A DNA stretch of 64,000 nt from Methylosinus trichosporium OB3b (GCF_002752655.1 NZ_CP023737.1:2070001-2134000), one strand, 5' to 3'; positions 16,920-25,921 are shown, counted from the stretch's first letter. Numbers and translations: made by a program. The notes: generated from the sequence alone by a model not told the origin.

Positions 16920-17434
16920 GCGCGACGCGCGCGCCGCGTCGCGATCAGCGAAGCAATCTTGCCGGCGGCGAGCAGCGCGGCGAAGGCGGCCGCATTGATG
17001 GCGAAGAGGCGCGCGACGCTCTCCGGCGCATAATGCGTGGTGACGCCGCCGGTGGCGACCGTGGCGAGATAGAGCGCGCCCTCATAAGCGCCGAAGCCGG
17101 CGACGAAAGCCGCGACGGCGCCGGCGCGCGGCGCGACGAGACGCGCGGTCTCGCAGGCGAGCAGCGCCACAACGAGCAGCGCGACGCCCCAGCCGAGCGT
17201 CGCCGGATCGGTCGGATAATGCAGAAAAGCAAAGCCGATGATCTGATTGACGAGCCAGGCCGAGGCGGTCAGCGTCAGCGCCGCGCCACGCGGATTGGCG
17301 ATCGCCGCGACTGCCGCAAAAGCCGCGAAAGGCGCCGCGCAAGCGACCCCGAAGCCGGCGAAGGCGCCGACGGCGATGAAGGCGGCGAGCCAGGCGAGTG
17401 CGCGGCCGCCGGACCGATCGAGAGAAAGCGTCAT
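16910..17434 (-). CDS. Membrane protein, possible cobalamin-regulon partner of BtuB
   Basis: A 174-residue protein with about five hydrophobic segments, including WLVNQIIGFAFLHYPTDPAT, a phrase I associate with small membrane proteins found beside B12-regulated receptors; this is recollection, not a search. The ATG at 17434 follows AGAGGAGAC. It lies on the same strand 228 bp downstream of the BtuB-like receptor, with two dispersed repeats between, so co-transcription from the riboswitch-controlled promoter is possible. A role in cobalamin or precursor transport is inference from context. Confidence 0.6.
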   Translation of the reverse strand: MTLSLDRSGGRALAWLAAFIAVGAFAGFGVACAAPFAAFAAVAAIANPRGAALTLTASAWLVNQIIGFAFLHYPTDPATLGWGVALLVVALLACETARLVAPRAGAVAAFVAGFGAYEGALYLATVATGGVTTHYAPESVARLFAINAAAFAALLAAGKIASLIATRRARRAYS

Positions 17435-17498
17435 CCGAAGTCTCCTCTTTGCGTCATGGTTCTACTGCCCCGCGTCATCGAATTCATCGGCGTCGAGA

Positions 17499-17516
17499 GC
17501 GAGCCTGAAGGCTCGC
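17499..17516. repeat. GCGAG-family palindromic repeat (consensus copy)
   Basis: A perfect 18-bp GCGAGCCTGAAGGCTCGC lies between the btuB-like gene and its downstream membrane gene. Confidence 0.75.
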
Positions 17517-17559
17517 TCTTTCACCCTCGTCAAATCAGCTGAATCACACGTCGGGGCCT

Positions 17560-17638
17560 CATTGCGAGGAGCACAGCGACGAAGCAATCCAGAGCCCGCC
17601 CCGTGGCCCTGGATTGCTTCGCTGCGCTCACAATGACG
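17560..17638. repeat. CATTGCGAG inverted repeat element
   Basis: A second copy of the element at 7849: CATTGCGAGGAGCACAGCGA on the left and GATTGCTTCGCTGCG..CACAATGACG on the right, with a short G/C centre. It lies immediately 3' of the BtuB-like gene, where the hairpin could act as an mRNA end or processing site. Confidence 0.75.
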
Positions 17639-17662
17639 CACTCGCGTCATGTCGGAGCACCC

Positions 17663-19681
17663 TCACCATTTCATCCTGATTCCGCCATAGGCGGAGCGTC
17701 CGGCGGTTCCGTAATTATAGATTTCCTCATAACGCGCATCATTGAGGTTTTCGATGCGCGCAAAGACGGACAAGAGCTCGTTCACCTTGTAATCGGCGAA
17801 GAGATCGAGCCGCGCATAGCTCGACAGCGTCACGCGCCGCGAGTTGATCAAATCGTTGTCGATGCGAGGACCGACGACATTGAGCCGCGCCTCGAGCTCG
17901 AGGCCGGGAAAGCCCGAATAGACGAGCGCGGCCATGCCCTTGTCGCGCGGGCGCCGAAACAGGCCGACATTCTTGACGAGATCTTGCGCGACGAGATGCG
18001 TGTAGCTCGCCTTCAGGCGCCATTCGTTCGGCACGAGCGCGGCCTCGCCGGAAAATTCGATTCCGCGCGTCTTCGCCTTGCCGACATTGTAATAGCAGCC
18101 GTACACTTGCGTCGCCGTGCAGGTCGGCGCCGAGCCATAGTCGATGAGCTGGCGAAAATCATTCTCGAACAGGCTCAGCGACGTGAACACACGATCCTCG
18201 AAGAGCGTCTGGTCGAATCCGAAATCATATCCGAGGCTCGTCTCCGGCTGCAGGCGCGGATCGCCATATTGGCTGAAGAGCTGATAGAGCGAGGCGATGC
18301 GCGCGCCGGTTCCGGCGCTGGCCTTGAATTTCGTTCCGGTTTCCTCGAGACGATAGGCGGCGGTCGTACGCCATGTGCCGAATGTGTGATTGCCGGCGAC
18401 GGCGTCGATACGGCCGCCATAGGAGAGATCGAGACGATCGAACACAGTGAACTTGTGCTGGGCGAAGCCCGAATGAGTCGTCTGCGCGGCGTCGATCGGC
18501 GTGAAGCTCCCCACCGGCGCCGGATCCTGCGAAGTATGCACCGTCTCGGTCTGGAGTCGCGCGCCGAATGTGAGCAGCCCCAGAGCGTCGAGCTTCAGAT
18601 CGCCCTGATATTCGAGCCCGCGGCGCGCGCCGCGCATTCCCGTTCGGCAATCGAAGGAGGAAAAGCTCGCATCGAAGCAGGCGCTGGTCTGCCAGATGTC
18701 GCGATCGATCACATTGCCGAACAGCACGAGCCGATTATGCAGCCGGCGCTCGAAGAGATCGGCGTCGATACGCACATGGCCCTGTCCGAAGGACGAATGC
18801 GAATGGTTCTCATTGTCGAACACATCCGCCGGCGTGAAGGCGAATGTATTGGCGAAGCGGATCGAATTGTCATAACCGATGAAAGAAGCCTCGACCGACA
18901 GATCCTCGGAGATGCGATAGCCGAGCCGCGCGCTGGCGCCGCCCTTGTTGGTCGGACTGTCGGAGGGCGCGGCCGGCAGCGGCGTCACCCCGTCGCCGAT
19001 GGTGAGCGGCCGCGTGATGCGATAGCCATAACGCGGAAATCCATCAACATGCAGCGCGTCGACGGCGAAGGCGTACCAGAGCGCGCCCTCGCTGCCCGAA
19101 ACGCTGGCGCGCGTGTGAATCGTTCCATAGGAGCCGCCTTCGAAAGTGACGGAGCCCTTGAGCTTGCCTTCGCCCTTGCGGGTGATGATGTCGATGACGC
19201 CGCCCATGGCGTTGGAGCCATAGAGCGCCGATTGCGGCCCGCGCAGCACCTCGATCCTCTCGATATCGGTGGCGACGAGCGCGCCGAAATCGACCGAGCC
19301 GTCGGTCGAGGACGGATCGCCGATGCGCACGCCGTCGATGAGCACGAGCGTCTGGCCGGGCGTCGCGCCACGCAGATAGACGAAGCTCTGCGTGCCGACG
19401 CCGCCGGAGGAATAGAGATCGAGGCCGGGCGTTCCGCGCAGAACCTCGAGCAGGCCCGTCGCGCCGCGCTTCTCGACCTCCTTGCCCGAAACGACGGTGA
19501 TGGCGGAGGCCGCGCGCGACGCCGGCTCCTCGACGCGATCGGCGGAGACGACGGTGGCGGCGCCGATCTCTAGGCTCGGCAGCGCCTCCTGGGCGAAAGA
19601 GAGAGCGGGAAGGATGACGAGCAGGGACGCGGAGAAGAGCGGCGCGCCGAGAACGGCGGACCTCGAAAGTGGAAAAGACAT
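17663..19681 (-). CDS. btuB: TonB-dependent receptor, BtuB-like (vitamin B12)
   Basis: A 672-residue outer-membrane beta-barrel with a signal peptide (residues 1-~27, LLVILPALSFAQ). A plug domain follows (ITVVSGKEVEKRG, LLEVLRGTPGLDL, IERIEVLRGPQSALYGSNAM, GVIDIITRKGEG), then a long barrel ending in GGIRMKW with the terminal aromatic. The ATG at 19681 is the one that fits the signal peptide. A cobalamin riboswitch lies 115 nt upstream on the same strand, so cobalamin (or a related corrinoid) is the likely ligand and expression should fall when B12 is plentiful. TonB/ExbBD are not in the window. Confidence 0.88.
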   Translation of the reverse strand: MSFPLSRSAVLGAPLFSASLLVILPALSFAQEALPSLEIGAATVVSADRVEEPASRAASAITVVSGKEVEKRGATGLLEVLRGTPGLDLYSSGGVGTQSFVYLRGATPGQTLVLIDGVRIGDPSSTDGSVDFGALVATDIERIEVLRGPQSALYGSNAMGGVIDIITRKGEGKLKGSVTFEGGSYGTIHTRASVSGSEGALWYAFAVDALHVDGFPRYGYRITRPLTIGDGVTPLPAAPSDSPTNKGGASARLGYRISEDLSVEASFIGYDNSIRFANTFAFTPADVFDNENHSHSSFGQGHVRIDADLFERRLHNRLVLFGNVIDRDIWQTSACFDASFSSFDCRTGMRGARRGLEYQGDLKLDALGLLTFGARLQTETVHTSQDPAPVGSFTPIDAAQTTHSGFAQHKFTVFDRLDLSYGGRIDAVAGNHTFGTWRTTAAYRLEETGTKFKASAGTGARIASLYQLFSQYGDPRLQPETSLGYDFGFDQTLFEDRVFTSLSLFENDFRQLIDYGSAPTCTATQVYGCYYNVGKAKTRGIEFSGEAALVPNEWRLKASYTHLVAQDLVKNVGLFRRPRDKGMAALVYSGFPGLELEARLNVVGPRIDNDLINSRRVTLSSYARLDLFADYKVNELLSVFARIENLNDARYEEIYNYGTAGRSAYGGIRMKW

Positions 19682-19796
19682 GACAATCGCCTCGCAGCGG
19701 ACGTGGGCCGTCACTGCGAAGGTCTCGACCCGTTCGTCGAACGGATCTCGGCCGCATCGGTGCACCCCGCCCGACGCTCTCGCGCGTGACCACGAA

Positions 19797-19975
19797 TGAT
19801 GGCAGGTCTCCTGGCTCGCGGGTCATCGCCGGTCGGACCGCCTTCCCGGAGCTTGCGCGCCAGTGGCTTTCGGTCTTCGGCTATCCGCTCACAGTTGCGG
19901 GGGCAGCCGCGGAATCGCGCCGCCGCCGACGCTCACCGCATTCCCATTCAATCCCACATGGGGAACCATCGAGGG
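19797..19975 (-). promoter_or_regulatory. Cobalamin riboswitch (AdoCbl class)
   Basis: Read on the minus strand, the region shows the conserved blocks in order: GGTTCCCCATGTGGG, GAATGGGAATGCGGTG, GCTGCCCCCGCAACTGTGAG, AGCCACTGG, CGGGAAGGCG and the B12 box GAGCCAGGAGACCTGCC (plus-strand 19801-19817). It lies between the BtuB-like start (19681) and position ~19976. It should fold with adenosylcobalamin and reduce expression of the receptor. Confidence 0.93.
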
Positions 19976-20141
19976 GGAGTCATAGGCGAGACTGTGGCCG
20001 AGTCAAGCGTGCGCCGGGGCGGCGCTCAGGGCCGTCCCCGGCGCGAGCGGAGACGCGCGCCGGGGACCCAAAGCCGATACGCGGTACTTTGTCGGCCCTG
20101 GTCTCCCGCCTCGGACGCAGCCGGGCGGAAACTCTTGCGCC

Positions 20142-20924
20142 TCAGCGCGTATGGCGCATCAGCAGCATCAGCGCGACGGGATTGGTCGTCGCATAGCGGC
20201 GCAGCAGGCGGCGCGGCTCCAGCGCCAGACGAAACGCCCATTCGAGCCCCGCCTGCTGCATCCACAGCGGCGCCCGCTTCTTGGCCCCGGCCATGAAGTC
20301 GAACAGGCCGCCAGATGTCTTGATCATTTTGACGTTGCGAAGGCGATGACGCCAATGGCGCACGAATTCCTGCTCGCGCGGCACGCCGAGCGCCAGCCAC
20401 AGAATGTCGGGCGCGAGCGCGTCGATCTCCTCGACCTTGCGCTCGAGCGCCGCTCCGGTCAGAAAGCCATGGCAGCGACCGCGAATGTCGAGCCGCGGGA
20501 AACGCCGCTTCGTCGCTTGAAAGGTCCCGCGATTGGACTCCTCGCTGGCGCCGAGCAGATAGAAGCTGACGCCCTCCCCCTCGGCCTTGCCGGCGACGAG
20601 CGGATAGAGATCGGTCGTCGCGACGCGCTCCGGAAGCGCGTTGCGCGCCAGCAGCCGCGAGGCGACCACCAGCGGCTGGCCGTCGGCGTTGACGAGATCG
20701 GCGCCGTCGATCAGCGCGGCGAAATCGGGATCGGCGTCGCGGCGCGCCAGCGCCTCGCCATTGACCGAGGTCAGGAACAGCGGCGCGCCCTCCGGCGCCG
20801 GCCCGCGCGCGGTCTCGATCATCAGCCGGGCCGTCTGCTCGAGGTCGAGACGCGCCACCTGCGCGCCGCCGACCATGATGGTCTCCACCGCCCCGAACGG
20901 ACGCCCTCGATCCTTCGACTCCAT
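20142..20924 (-). CDS. WecG/TagA/CpsF family glycosyltransferase
   Basis: A 260-residue GT26-family enzyme transferring an N-acetylhexosamine-type sugar to a lipid-linked intermediate in exopolysaccharide or surface glycan synthesis. The family core is clear: LTSVNGEALARRDADPDF, LVNADGQPLVV (substrate Asp), VSFYLLGASEES, DILWLALGVPREQEF and KTSGGLFDFMAG. The ATG at 20924 (MESKDRGRPF) gives normal length; further upstream the frame enters repeat DNA. No other polysaccharide genes are adjacent, so the pathway is unknown. The region between the riboswitch and this gene (19976-20141) shows no gene. Confidence 0.85.
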   Translation of the reverse strand: MESKDRGRPFGAVETIMVGGAQVARLDLEQTARLMIETARGPAPEGAPLFLTSVNGEALARRDADPDFAALIDGADLVNADGQPLVVASRLLARNALPERVATTDLYPLVAGKAEGEGVSFYLLGASEESNRGTFQATKRRFPRLDIRGRCHGFLTGAALERKVEEIDALAPDILWLALGVPREQEFVRHWRHRLRNVKMIKTSGGLFDFMAGAKKRAPLWMQQAGLEWAFRLALEPRRLLRRYATTNPVALMLLMRHTR

Positions 20925-21318
20925 GCACGCGACCCTTGCTACGCTGGCGCGTCCTGTTGCGGGACGCGCACCCGTGACTTGCAGGGTCGGCTGAAAGAAT
21001 CGCGCCAGACGCGCGGAAGAAACGAGTCGCGTCGCAGAAATGGGCGCACCCTTCTCCCGCAGGGCGGGAGAAGGTGGCCCTCGCCTTCGCGAGGGTCGGA
21101 TGAGGGCCCTCACTGAAAAACGACTTCGAATTCAAAAACTGCTTCGAATTCAAGAAACAGAGCTGCAAGATTCAGAGAAACTGCCGGCGCCCTCATCCGA
21201 CCCCGCTTCGCGGGGCCATCTTCTCCCACGAGTGGGAGAAGGAGCGCGCGTCGAGAGTCGGCTAATGACGCAGCGGGCCCCGCTCGAGCGGCGCCGTGCG
21301 GATTCGAGACGGCGCCGG
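20925..21318. other. Intergenic region with a composite inverted repeat
   Basis: About 390 bp between two minus-strand genes. The centre (21048-21265) is a composite element described separately. The remainder shows no gene or RNA that I can support. Confidence 0.6.
21048..21265. repeat. Composite element: two CTTCTCCC repeats in inverted orientation around an AT-rich core
   Basis: The left copy (about 21048-21108: CTTCTCCCGCAGGGCGGGAG, then GGTGGCCCTCGCC and GGTCGGATGAGGGCC) and the right copy (about 21188-21245) are the same repeat in opposite orientation. The ~80-bp core is A/T-rich and contains the direct repeat CTTCGAATTCAA twice. The whole resembles a small non-autonomous element or a nested insertion. 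Confidence 0.65.
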
Positions 21319-21924
21319 TCAGCCTGCGCCGGGACGACCCGGCGGCAGGGAATCGCTGTCGAGACGCGCGAACAGCAGATGGTCGCGCCATTGCCCATTG
21401 ATGTTCAGATAGGCGCGCGCAAACCCCTCCTGCTTGAAGCCGTTGCGCTCCAGCAGGCGGATCGAGGGCGCGTTGGTGGGCAGGCAGGCGGCCTCGATGC
21501 GATGCAAGCGCTGGCGCGTGAAAGCGTAGTCGAGCGCGGCCCGCACCGCGCGGGACATATAACCCTTGCCGGCATAGGGCTCGCCCATCCAATAGCCGAG
21601 CGTCGCCGCCTGCGAGACCCCGCGCCGCACATGGCCGAGCGTCAGCCCGCCGACCAGCTCATCGTCGGCGGCGCGGAACACGAAATAGGAATAGGCGTCG
21701 TCGCGCGCCATCTCCTCGGCGTGGCGGCGCACGCGATAGCGAAAGCTGGCGCGGGTCAGATCATCGGCCGGCCAGGTCGGCTCCCAGGGCGTGAGAAAGG
21801 CGCGGCTGCGCTCGCGCAACGCCGCCCAGGCGGCATAGTCGCGCATGTCGGACATGCGCAGATAGACGCCGTCGCCGCGGATCGGCAGATCGCGATAATA
21901 GGAGACGAGGCCGAACAGAGCCAT
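21319..21924 (-). CDS. GNAT acetyltransferase, RimJ/RimL type
   Basis: A 201-residue N-acetyltransferase. YLRMSDMRDYAAWAALRERS near the N-terminus, LTLGHVRRGVSQAATLGYWM, GKGYMSRAVRAALDYAF (the acetyl-CoA loop) and RIEAACLPTNAPSIRLLERNGF are the RimJ/RimL landmarks. Such enzymes acetylate ribosomal protein or other N-termini in the cytosol; the target here is unknown. The ATG at 21924 lies 7 bp after the thrC stop, so thrC and this gene are probably one transcript. Confidence 0.85.
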   Translation of the reverse strand: MALFGLVSYYRDLPIRGDGVYLRMSDMRDYAAWAALRERSRAFLTPWEPTWPADDLTRASFRYRVRRHAEEMARDDAYSYFVFRAADDELVGGLTLGHVRRGVSQAATLGYWMGEPYAGKGYMSRAVRAALDYAFTRQRLHRIEAACLPTNAPSIRLLERNGFKQEGFARAYLNINGQWRDHLLFARLDSDSLPPGRPGAG

Positions 21925-21931
21925 GGCGCCC

Positions 21932-23344
21932 TCACGCGGTCCCACGCGCGGCGCGGGCGCGCGCGCGGATGAAGGCGGCGACCGTCGCCACATCATTGTC
22001 CAGCACGGAGAATCGCTCGCGCGCCTCGAGGATCGGCGCGAGATGCTCGGGCAGCGGCGGCCGGCGCCCGATCGCCGCCTCGATCGCATCGGGAAATTTG
22101 GCCGGATGCGCCGTCGCCAGCGCGACCACCGGCGTCGCCGGATCCTCGGCGAGGCGGCGGCGCGCGGCGCGCACGCCGGTCGCGCCATGCGGGTCGAGCA
22201 CATAGCCCGAAGCGCGGAAGGTGCGGACGATCTCGGCCGTCGTCTCCTCGTCATTGCTGGAGCAGGCGTCGAATTCGGCGCGAATGGCGGCGAGCGTCTC
22301 GGGCGCGAGCGAAAAGCGCCGCGATTGATCGAGCGAGCCCATCAGCGCGCGGATCTGCGCCGGATCGCGGCCGAGCATGTCGAACAGCAGGCGCTCGAAA
22401 TTGGACGAGATCTGAATGTCCATCGACGGCGACAGGGTCGGCGTGACCGCGCGCAGCTCATAGGCGCCGCTCGCGAGAACGCGGGCGAGAATGTCATTGG
22501 CGTTGGTGGCGATGAGCAGCCGGTCGATCGGCAGCCCCATGCGCTTGGCGACGAAGCCGGCGAGAATATCGCCGAAATTGCCCGTGGGCACAGCGAAGCT
22601 CGCCGCGCGCAGCGGCCCGCCGAGCGCCACGGCGCTGGTGAAATAATAGACCGTCTGCGCGACGACGCGCGCCCAATTGATGGAGTTGACCCCGGCGAGG
22701 CCGACCTCCTCGCGAAAGCGCTGGTCGCGGAACAGCGCTTTCAGAATGGCCTGCGCGTCATCGAAGGAGCCGGTGAGCGCAATCGTGTGGATGTTGTCGT
22801 CGGCGATGGTGGTCATCTGCCGGCGCTGCACATTGGACACGCGCTCATGCGGATAGAGAATGAACACATCGACGCGGTCGAGCCCGCGGAAGGCCTCGAT
22901 CGCCGCCGCGCCCGTATCGCCCGAGGTGGCGCCGACGATGGTGGCGCGCAAGCCGCGCCGCGCCAGCGCCTCGTTCATCATGCGTCCGAGCAGCTGCATC
23001 GCCACATCTTTGAAGGCGAGCGTCGGCCCGTGGAACAGCTCCAGCACGAAGAGATTGTCGTCGATCTGCGTGAGCGGCGCGACTGCGGCGTGGCGGAAGC
23101 CCGCATAGGCGCCGCGTGTCAATTCGCCGAGCGCCGAGCCGGAAAAAGCCTCGCCGACGAAGGGCGCGATGATGTTGGCGCTCGCCTGCGCGAAGGGCAG
23201 GCCGGCGAGCGCCGCGATCGCCTCACGCTCGAGGCGCGGATAGGCGACGGGGGTGTAGAGCCCGCCATCGGCGGCGAGGCCGGCGAGGAGGACGTCTTCG
23301 AAGGCGAGCTCGGGGGCGTCGCCGCGGGTGGAAATGTAGCGCAC
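21932..23344 (-). CDS. thrC: Threonine synthase
   Basis: A 470-residue PLP enzyme converting O-phosphohomoserine to threonine. The N-terminus MRYISTRGDAPELAFEDVLL is typical of the longer proteobacterial/fungal-type ThrC. The PLP lysine is in FHGPTLAFKDVAMQL, and GATSGDTGAAAIEA with PTGNFGDILAG binds the cofactor phosphate. The start is GTG at 23344 with AAGAAGAG upstream; no suitable ATG exists. It is followed within 10 bp by the GNAT gene. An unrelated secreted-protein gene lies just upstream. Confidence 0.95.
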   Translation of the reverse strand: MRYISTRGDAPELAFEDVLLAGLAADGGLYTPVAYPRLEREAIAALAGLPFAQASANIIAPFVGEAFSGSALGELTRGAYAGFRHAAVAPLTQIDDNLFVLELFHGPTLAFKDVAMQLLGRMMNEALARRGLRATIVGATSGDTGAAAIEAFRGLDRVDVFILYPHERVSNVQRRQMTTIADDNIHTIALTGSFDDAQAILKALFRDQRFREEVGLAGVNSINWARVVAQTVYYFTSAVALGGPLRAASFAVPTGNFGDILAGFVAKRMGLPIDRLLIATNANDILARVLASGAYELRAVTPTLSPSMDIQISSNFERLLFDMLGRDPAQIRALMGSLDQSRRFSLAPETLAAIRAEFDACSSNDEETTAEIVRTFRASGYVLDPHGATGVRAARRRLAEDPATPVVALATAHPAKFPDAIEAAIGRRPPLPEHLAPILEARERFSVLDNDVATVAAFIRARARAARGTA

Positions 23345-23405
23345 AGCTCTTCTTCTACCCGCGGAGTTGAGCCGCGAAAAGCCCCTCGCTCTGTCCCGCG
23401 GGGCG

Positions 23406-24668
23406 CTACGGAGCCGTTGCCGCGCAGTGGCCATTGCCCAGCCGCACATCGCGCGCTGCGGCCCGCGTCGTCCCCCCGTCGATCGTCCGCCCGAGCACGA
23501 GACAGAGGTCGTAGGTGATCGCCTTGTTCGCAGGGAAGCCATCGAACGGATGCGACGCGCGGCCGTCATAGGTGCTCGTCAGGCTGGTCCCGAAAAATGG
23601 CGTCGAGCCCCAGGCGATCTTCTCCGATGTGGTCACGCCGTTACGATTGTCATAGGGCAGCTCGTACTGCGCCGATTGATAGGGCCATTCATAGTCGCAG
23701 GGAATGAGCTGCGGCTCGTAGGGACAACCCTTTCCGTTGAAATAAACGCTCGATGTCCTGCCCCGGCCGTCCGCGTAACCGTCGTTGAGCTTCGTGCCGC
23801 CCAGATTGACGAGGCCCATCTCGAAACCTCCGGCGATCAGCGACGTATAGCGATTGTCGTGATTAATGACGTTCCAAGTCCAGGCGGAATTTCGGGTCAA
23901 AGGCATGGTCGTCGAGACAAAGTGAAAATCATCGCCCCAGCGAACCTGAGTGATCGAATTGGCGCCTCCGTCGAAATCGAGCTTTCCATAAGGGCCGCGC
24001 AGGTCGAAGCTCACCCGGTCGGGCCCTGGCAGCGAGGCGAGACTCACCTGCGTCCGAATGCGTGGGTAATCCGCGCCGTCCTTGAAATACCACCAGATGC
24101 GAACAGGCAGGCTGTATTTCACGAAAAGAGCCGAGGATGCGCCGAGCGGCGGGGCGTCGTCGCCGGTTTCCAGATCGATTCCATTCGCCGCGATCGTGCC
24201 GTAGTGGGGATAGACGAGGCTGAAGCGAATGATCTTCAGATTGCTCGCCGGCGCATAGGTCGCGGTGGCGACCGCAAAGTTCTTGCCGAGCGGAGAGTCG
24301 TCCACATGGAAGATCTTGCGCGCGATCGTGGCGCGCTCGCCGTCCGTGAAGAGACGCTCGCGCTCGTGGGAAACGAAATAGCCGAAACCATCATTGACGT
24401 CGCTCGGCTTGACGGCCTTCGTCTTCCACACCCCTCCATCTAGATATTGATAAGACGCCGCGACCGCGTAACCGCCATGGCCCGGATTGCCCGATCCTTC
24501 CTTCTTCAGCGACACATTGCGCGGACGCCCCTTCGAGTCGGTCCAGCTGTATCGATAGACCGCCAGGCCGGCGGCCGTCGTCTCGGTCACAGTCACGGCC
24601 GCGGCCGGGACCGCTGCGAGCAAAAGAGTCGCGAGCGCGGCCGAGCCCAAAGCGAAAAAACCCTGCAT
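23406..24668 (-). CDS. Secreted protein of unknown function
   Basis: A 420-residue protein with a clear signal peptide (ALGSAALATLLLAAVPAAAV, cleavage near residue 24). The mature part is rich in Tyr, Trp, Gly and Asn with alternating beta-type segments (YRYSWTDSKGRPRNVSL, YSLPVRIWWYFKDGADY, YTSLIAGGFEMGLVNLGG). It has few Cys (GCPYEPQLIPCDYEW, DLCLVLG). It looks like a beta-rich periplasmic or extracellular protein, perhaps carbohydrate-related, but I do not recognise it and assign no function. It lies between surf1 and thrC. Codon and residue use look less GC-driven than neighbours, which would fit acquisition by transfer. Confidence 0.75.
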   Translation of the reverse strand: MQGFFALGSAALATLLLAAVPAAAVTVTETTAAGLAVYRYSWTDSKGRPRNVSLKKEGSGNPGHGGYAVAASYQYLDGGVWKTKAVKPSDVNDGFGYFVSHERERLFTDGERATIARKIFHVDDSPLGKNFAVATATYAPASNLKIIRFSLVYPHYGTIAANGIDLETGDDAPPLGASSALFVKYSLPVRIWWYFKDGADYPRIRTQVSLASLPGPDRVSFDLRGPYGKLDFDGGANSITQVRWGDDFHFVSTTMPLTRNSAWTWNVINHDNRYTSLIAGGFEMGLVNLGGTKLNDGYADGRGRTSSVYFNGKGCPYEPQLIPCDYEWPYQSAQYELPYDNRNGVTTSEKIAWGSTPFFGTSLTSTYDGRASHPFDGFPANKAITYDLCLVLGRTIDGGTTRAAARDVRLGNGHCAATAP

Positions 24669-24795
24669 CTATGCGCTCCTGCAATCGAGGGAAGACGGCT
24701 CCGACTTCGCCAAAGCGTAAGCTATGCTGTTGTCGACAACCGCATGTCAAATGAAAACCAACCGATCGGCGCTCTGCTGCGCCGGCTGCGGGCCG

Positions 24796-25551
24796 TCATG
24801 AACGGCGAAGGCGGCTCCACGCGTAGAAGATGAAACCGCCGAGGGTGGCGGCGGCGAGGCCGAACCAGGTGACTGCGTAGGACAGGTGATTGTTCACCAG
24901 CTCGACATTGACGCCGAACGGGCGCGGCAGCTGATCGGACGCCGGGGTCGGGCTGGCGTCCGAATCGAGCTCCAGCGTGAAGGGCGCCACGTCTTCAAGC
25001 CCGAGAGCGGCGGCGATAGCGGATGCGTCGCTGGTGTAGAACAGGCCCGACGCCGGATCATCCGCGGGTGTGAACAAATTTTTCGCCTGCGGGCGGCGCA
25101 GCACGCCGACGATCGTCATTCGCCCGGCCGGCTCACGTCGTCGCGCGTCGCTCGCGCGCTGCGAGATCGACAGGAAGCCGCGGTCGACGAGCACGATCCC
25201 GCCGTCGTCGAGCGCGAAAGGCGCGAAGACGCGATAGCCGGGCTCGACGCCGGCGCCTTGCGGCGGCGGCGAGAAAATCAGCGCCTCGCGCGCGAGATCG
25301 AAACGGCCGCGCGCGCGCGCATGAAGGAAGTCATAGTCGTCGGGACGCATCGACCGCCAATCCGCGCGCGGCGGCAGATCGACCGGCGTCGCATGGGCGC
25401 GCGTCTCGACGCGGTCGATCAGCGCCTCCTTCCAGGCGAGGCGGCGCAGCTGCCAGACGCCCAGCGTCGTCAGAAGCGCGACCATCAGCGCCGTGAAGAT
25501 CGCCGGGCCGAGCACCCCCGAACCCGCGAGCGCGCGCGCCTCAGCCCTCAT
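24796..25551 (-). CDS. SURF1 family cytochrome oxidase assembly protein
   Basis: A 251-residue inner-membrane protein that helps insert haem a into subunit I of the aa3 oxidase. There is one N-terminal helix (FTALMVALLTTLGVWQLRRL) and one C-terminal helix (LSYAVTWFGLAAATLGGFIFY). The SURF1 landmarks VWQLRR.WKE, VLVDRGF and NNHLSYA are present. The start overlaps the end of the DUF983 gene by 11 bp. It is the last gene of the oxidase operon before an insertion of unrelated genes. Confidence 0.93.
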   Translation of the reverse strand: MRAEARALAGSGVLGPAIFTALMVALLTTLGVWQLRRLAWKEALIDRVETRAHATPVDLPPRADWRSMRPDDYDFLHARARGRFDLAREALIFSPPPQGAGVEPGYRVFAPFALDDGGIVLVDRGFLSISQRASDARRREPAGRMTIVGVLRRPQAKNLFTPADDPASGLFYTSDASAIAAALGLEDVAPFTLELDSDASPTPASDQLPRPFGVNVELVNNHLSYAVTWFGLAAATLGGFIFYAWSRLRRS

Positions 25552-25921
25552 CGGCCCGCCGGCCCTCCTCCGCCTTGTTGGCGTATTGCAGCGTGATCAG
25601 CAGCCCCTTGGTCGGCCGCAGCAAGCCGGCGCAGACGAGGATGGTCAAAGGCAGGAAGATCGCGAAATGCATCCAATAGGGCGGCGAATAGGCGACCTCG
25701 ACATAGAGCGCCGCGCCGACCACGATGAAGCCGGCGAGGGTCATCACGAAGACCGCCGGTCCATCGCCCGCATCGGCGAAGGTCAGATCGAGACCACAGA
25801 CGTCGCAGGTCGGCGCGAGCGTCAGGAAGCCGCTGAACAGGCTGCCTTTGCCGCAGCGGGGACAACGGCCGAGAAGGCCGGTCACATAAGGAGACGGGAG
25901 ATGCTCGGGTTCGGCGGACAT
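25541..25921 (-). CDS. DUF983 family membrane protein
   Basis: A 126-residue protein with an N-terminal zinc-ribbon-like part (GRCPRCGKGSLF and CDVCGLDL, two Cys-x2-Cys pairs) followed by two transmembrane helices (AVFVMTLAGFIVVGAALYVE, FAIFLPLTILVCAGLL). DUF983 genes accompany cox operons across alphaproteobacteria and are presumed oxidase assembly factors, though unproven. The start is the ATG at 25921. A terminator-like hairpin separates it from ctaE. Confidence 0.88.
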   Translation of the reverse strand: MSAEPEHLPSPYVTGLLGRCPRCGKGSLFSGFLTLAPTCDVCGLDLTFADAGDGPAVFVMTLAGFIVVGAALYVEVAYSPPYWMHFAIFLPLTILVCAGLLRPTKGLLITLQYANKAEEGRRADEG

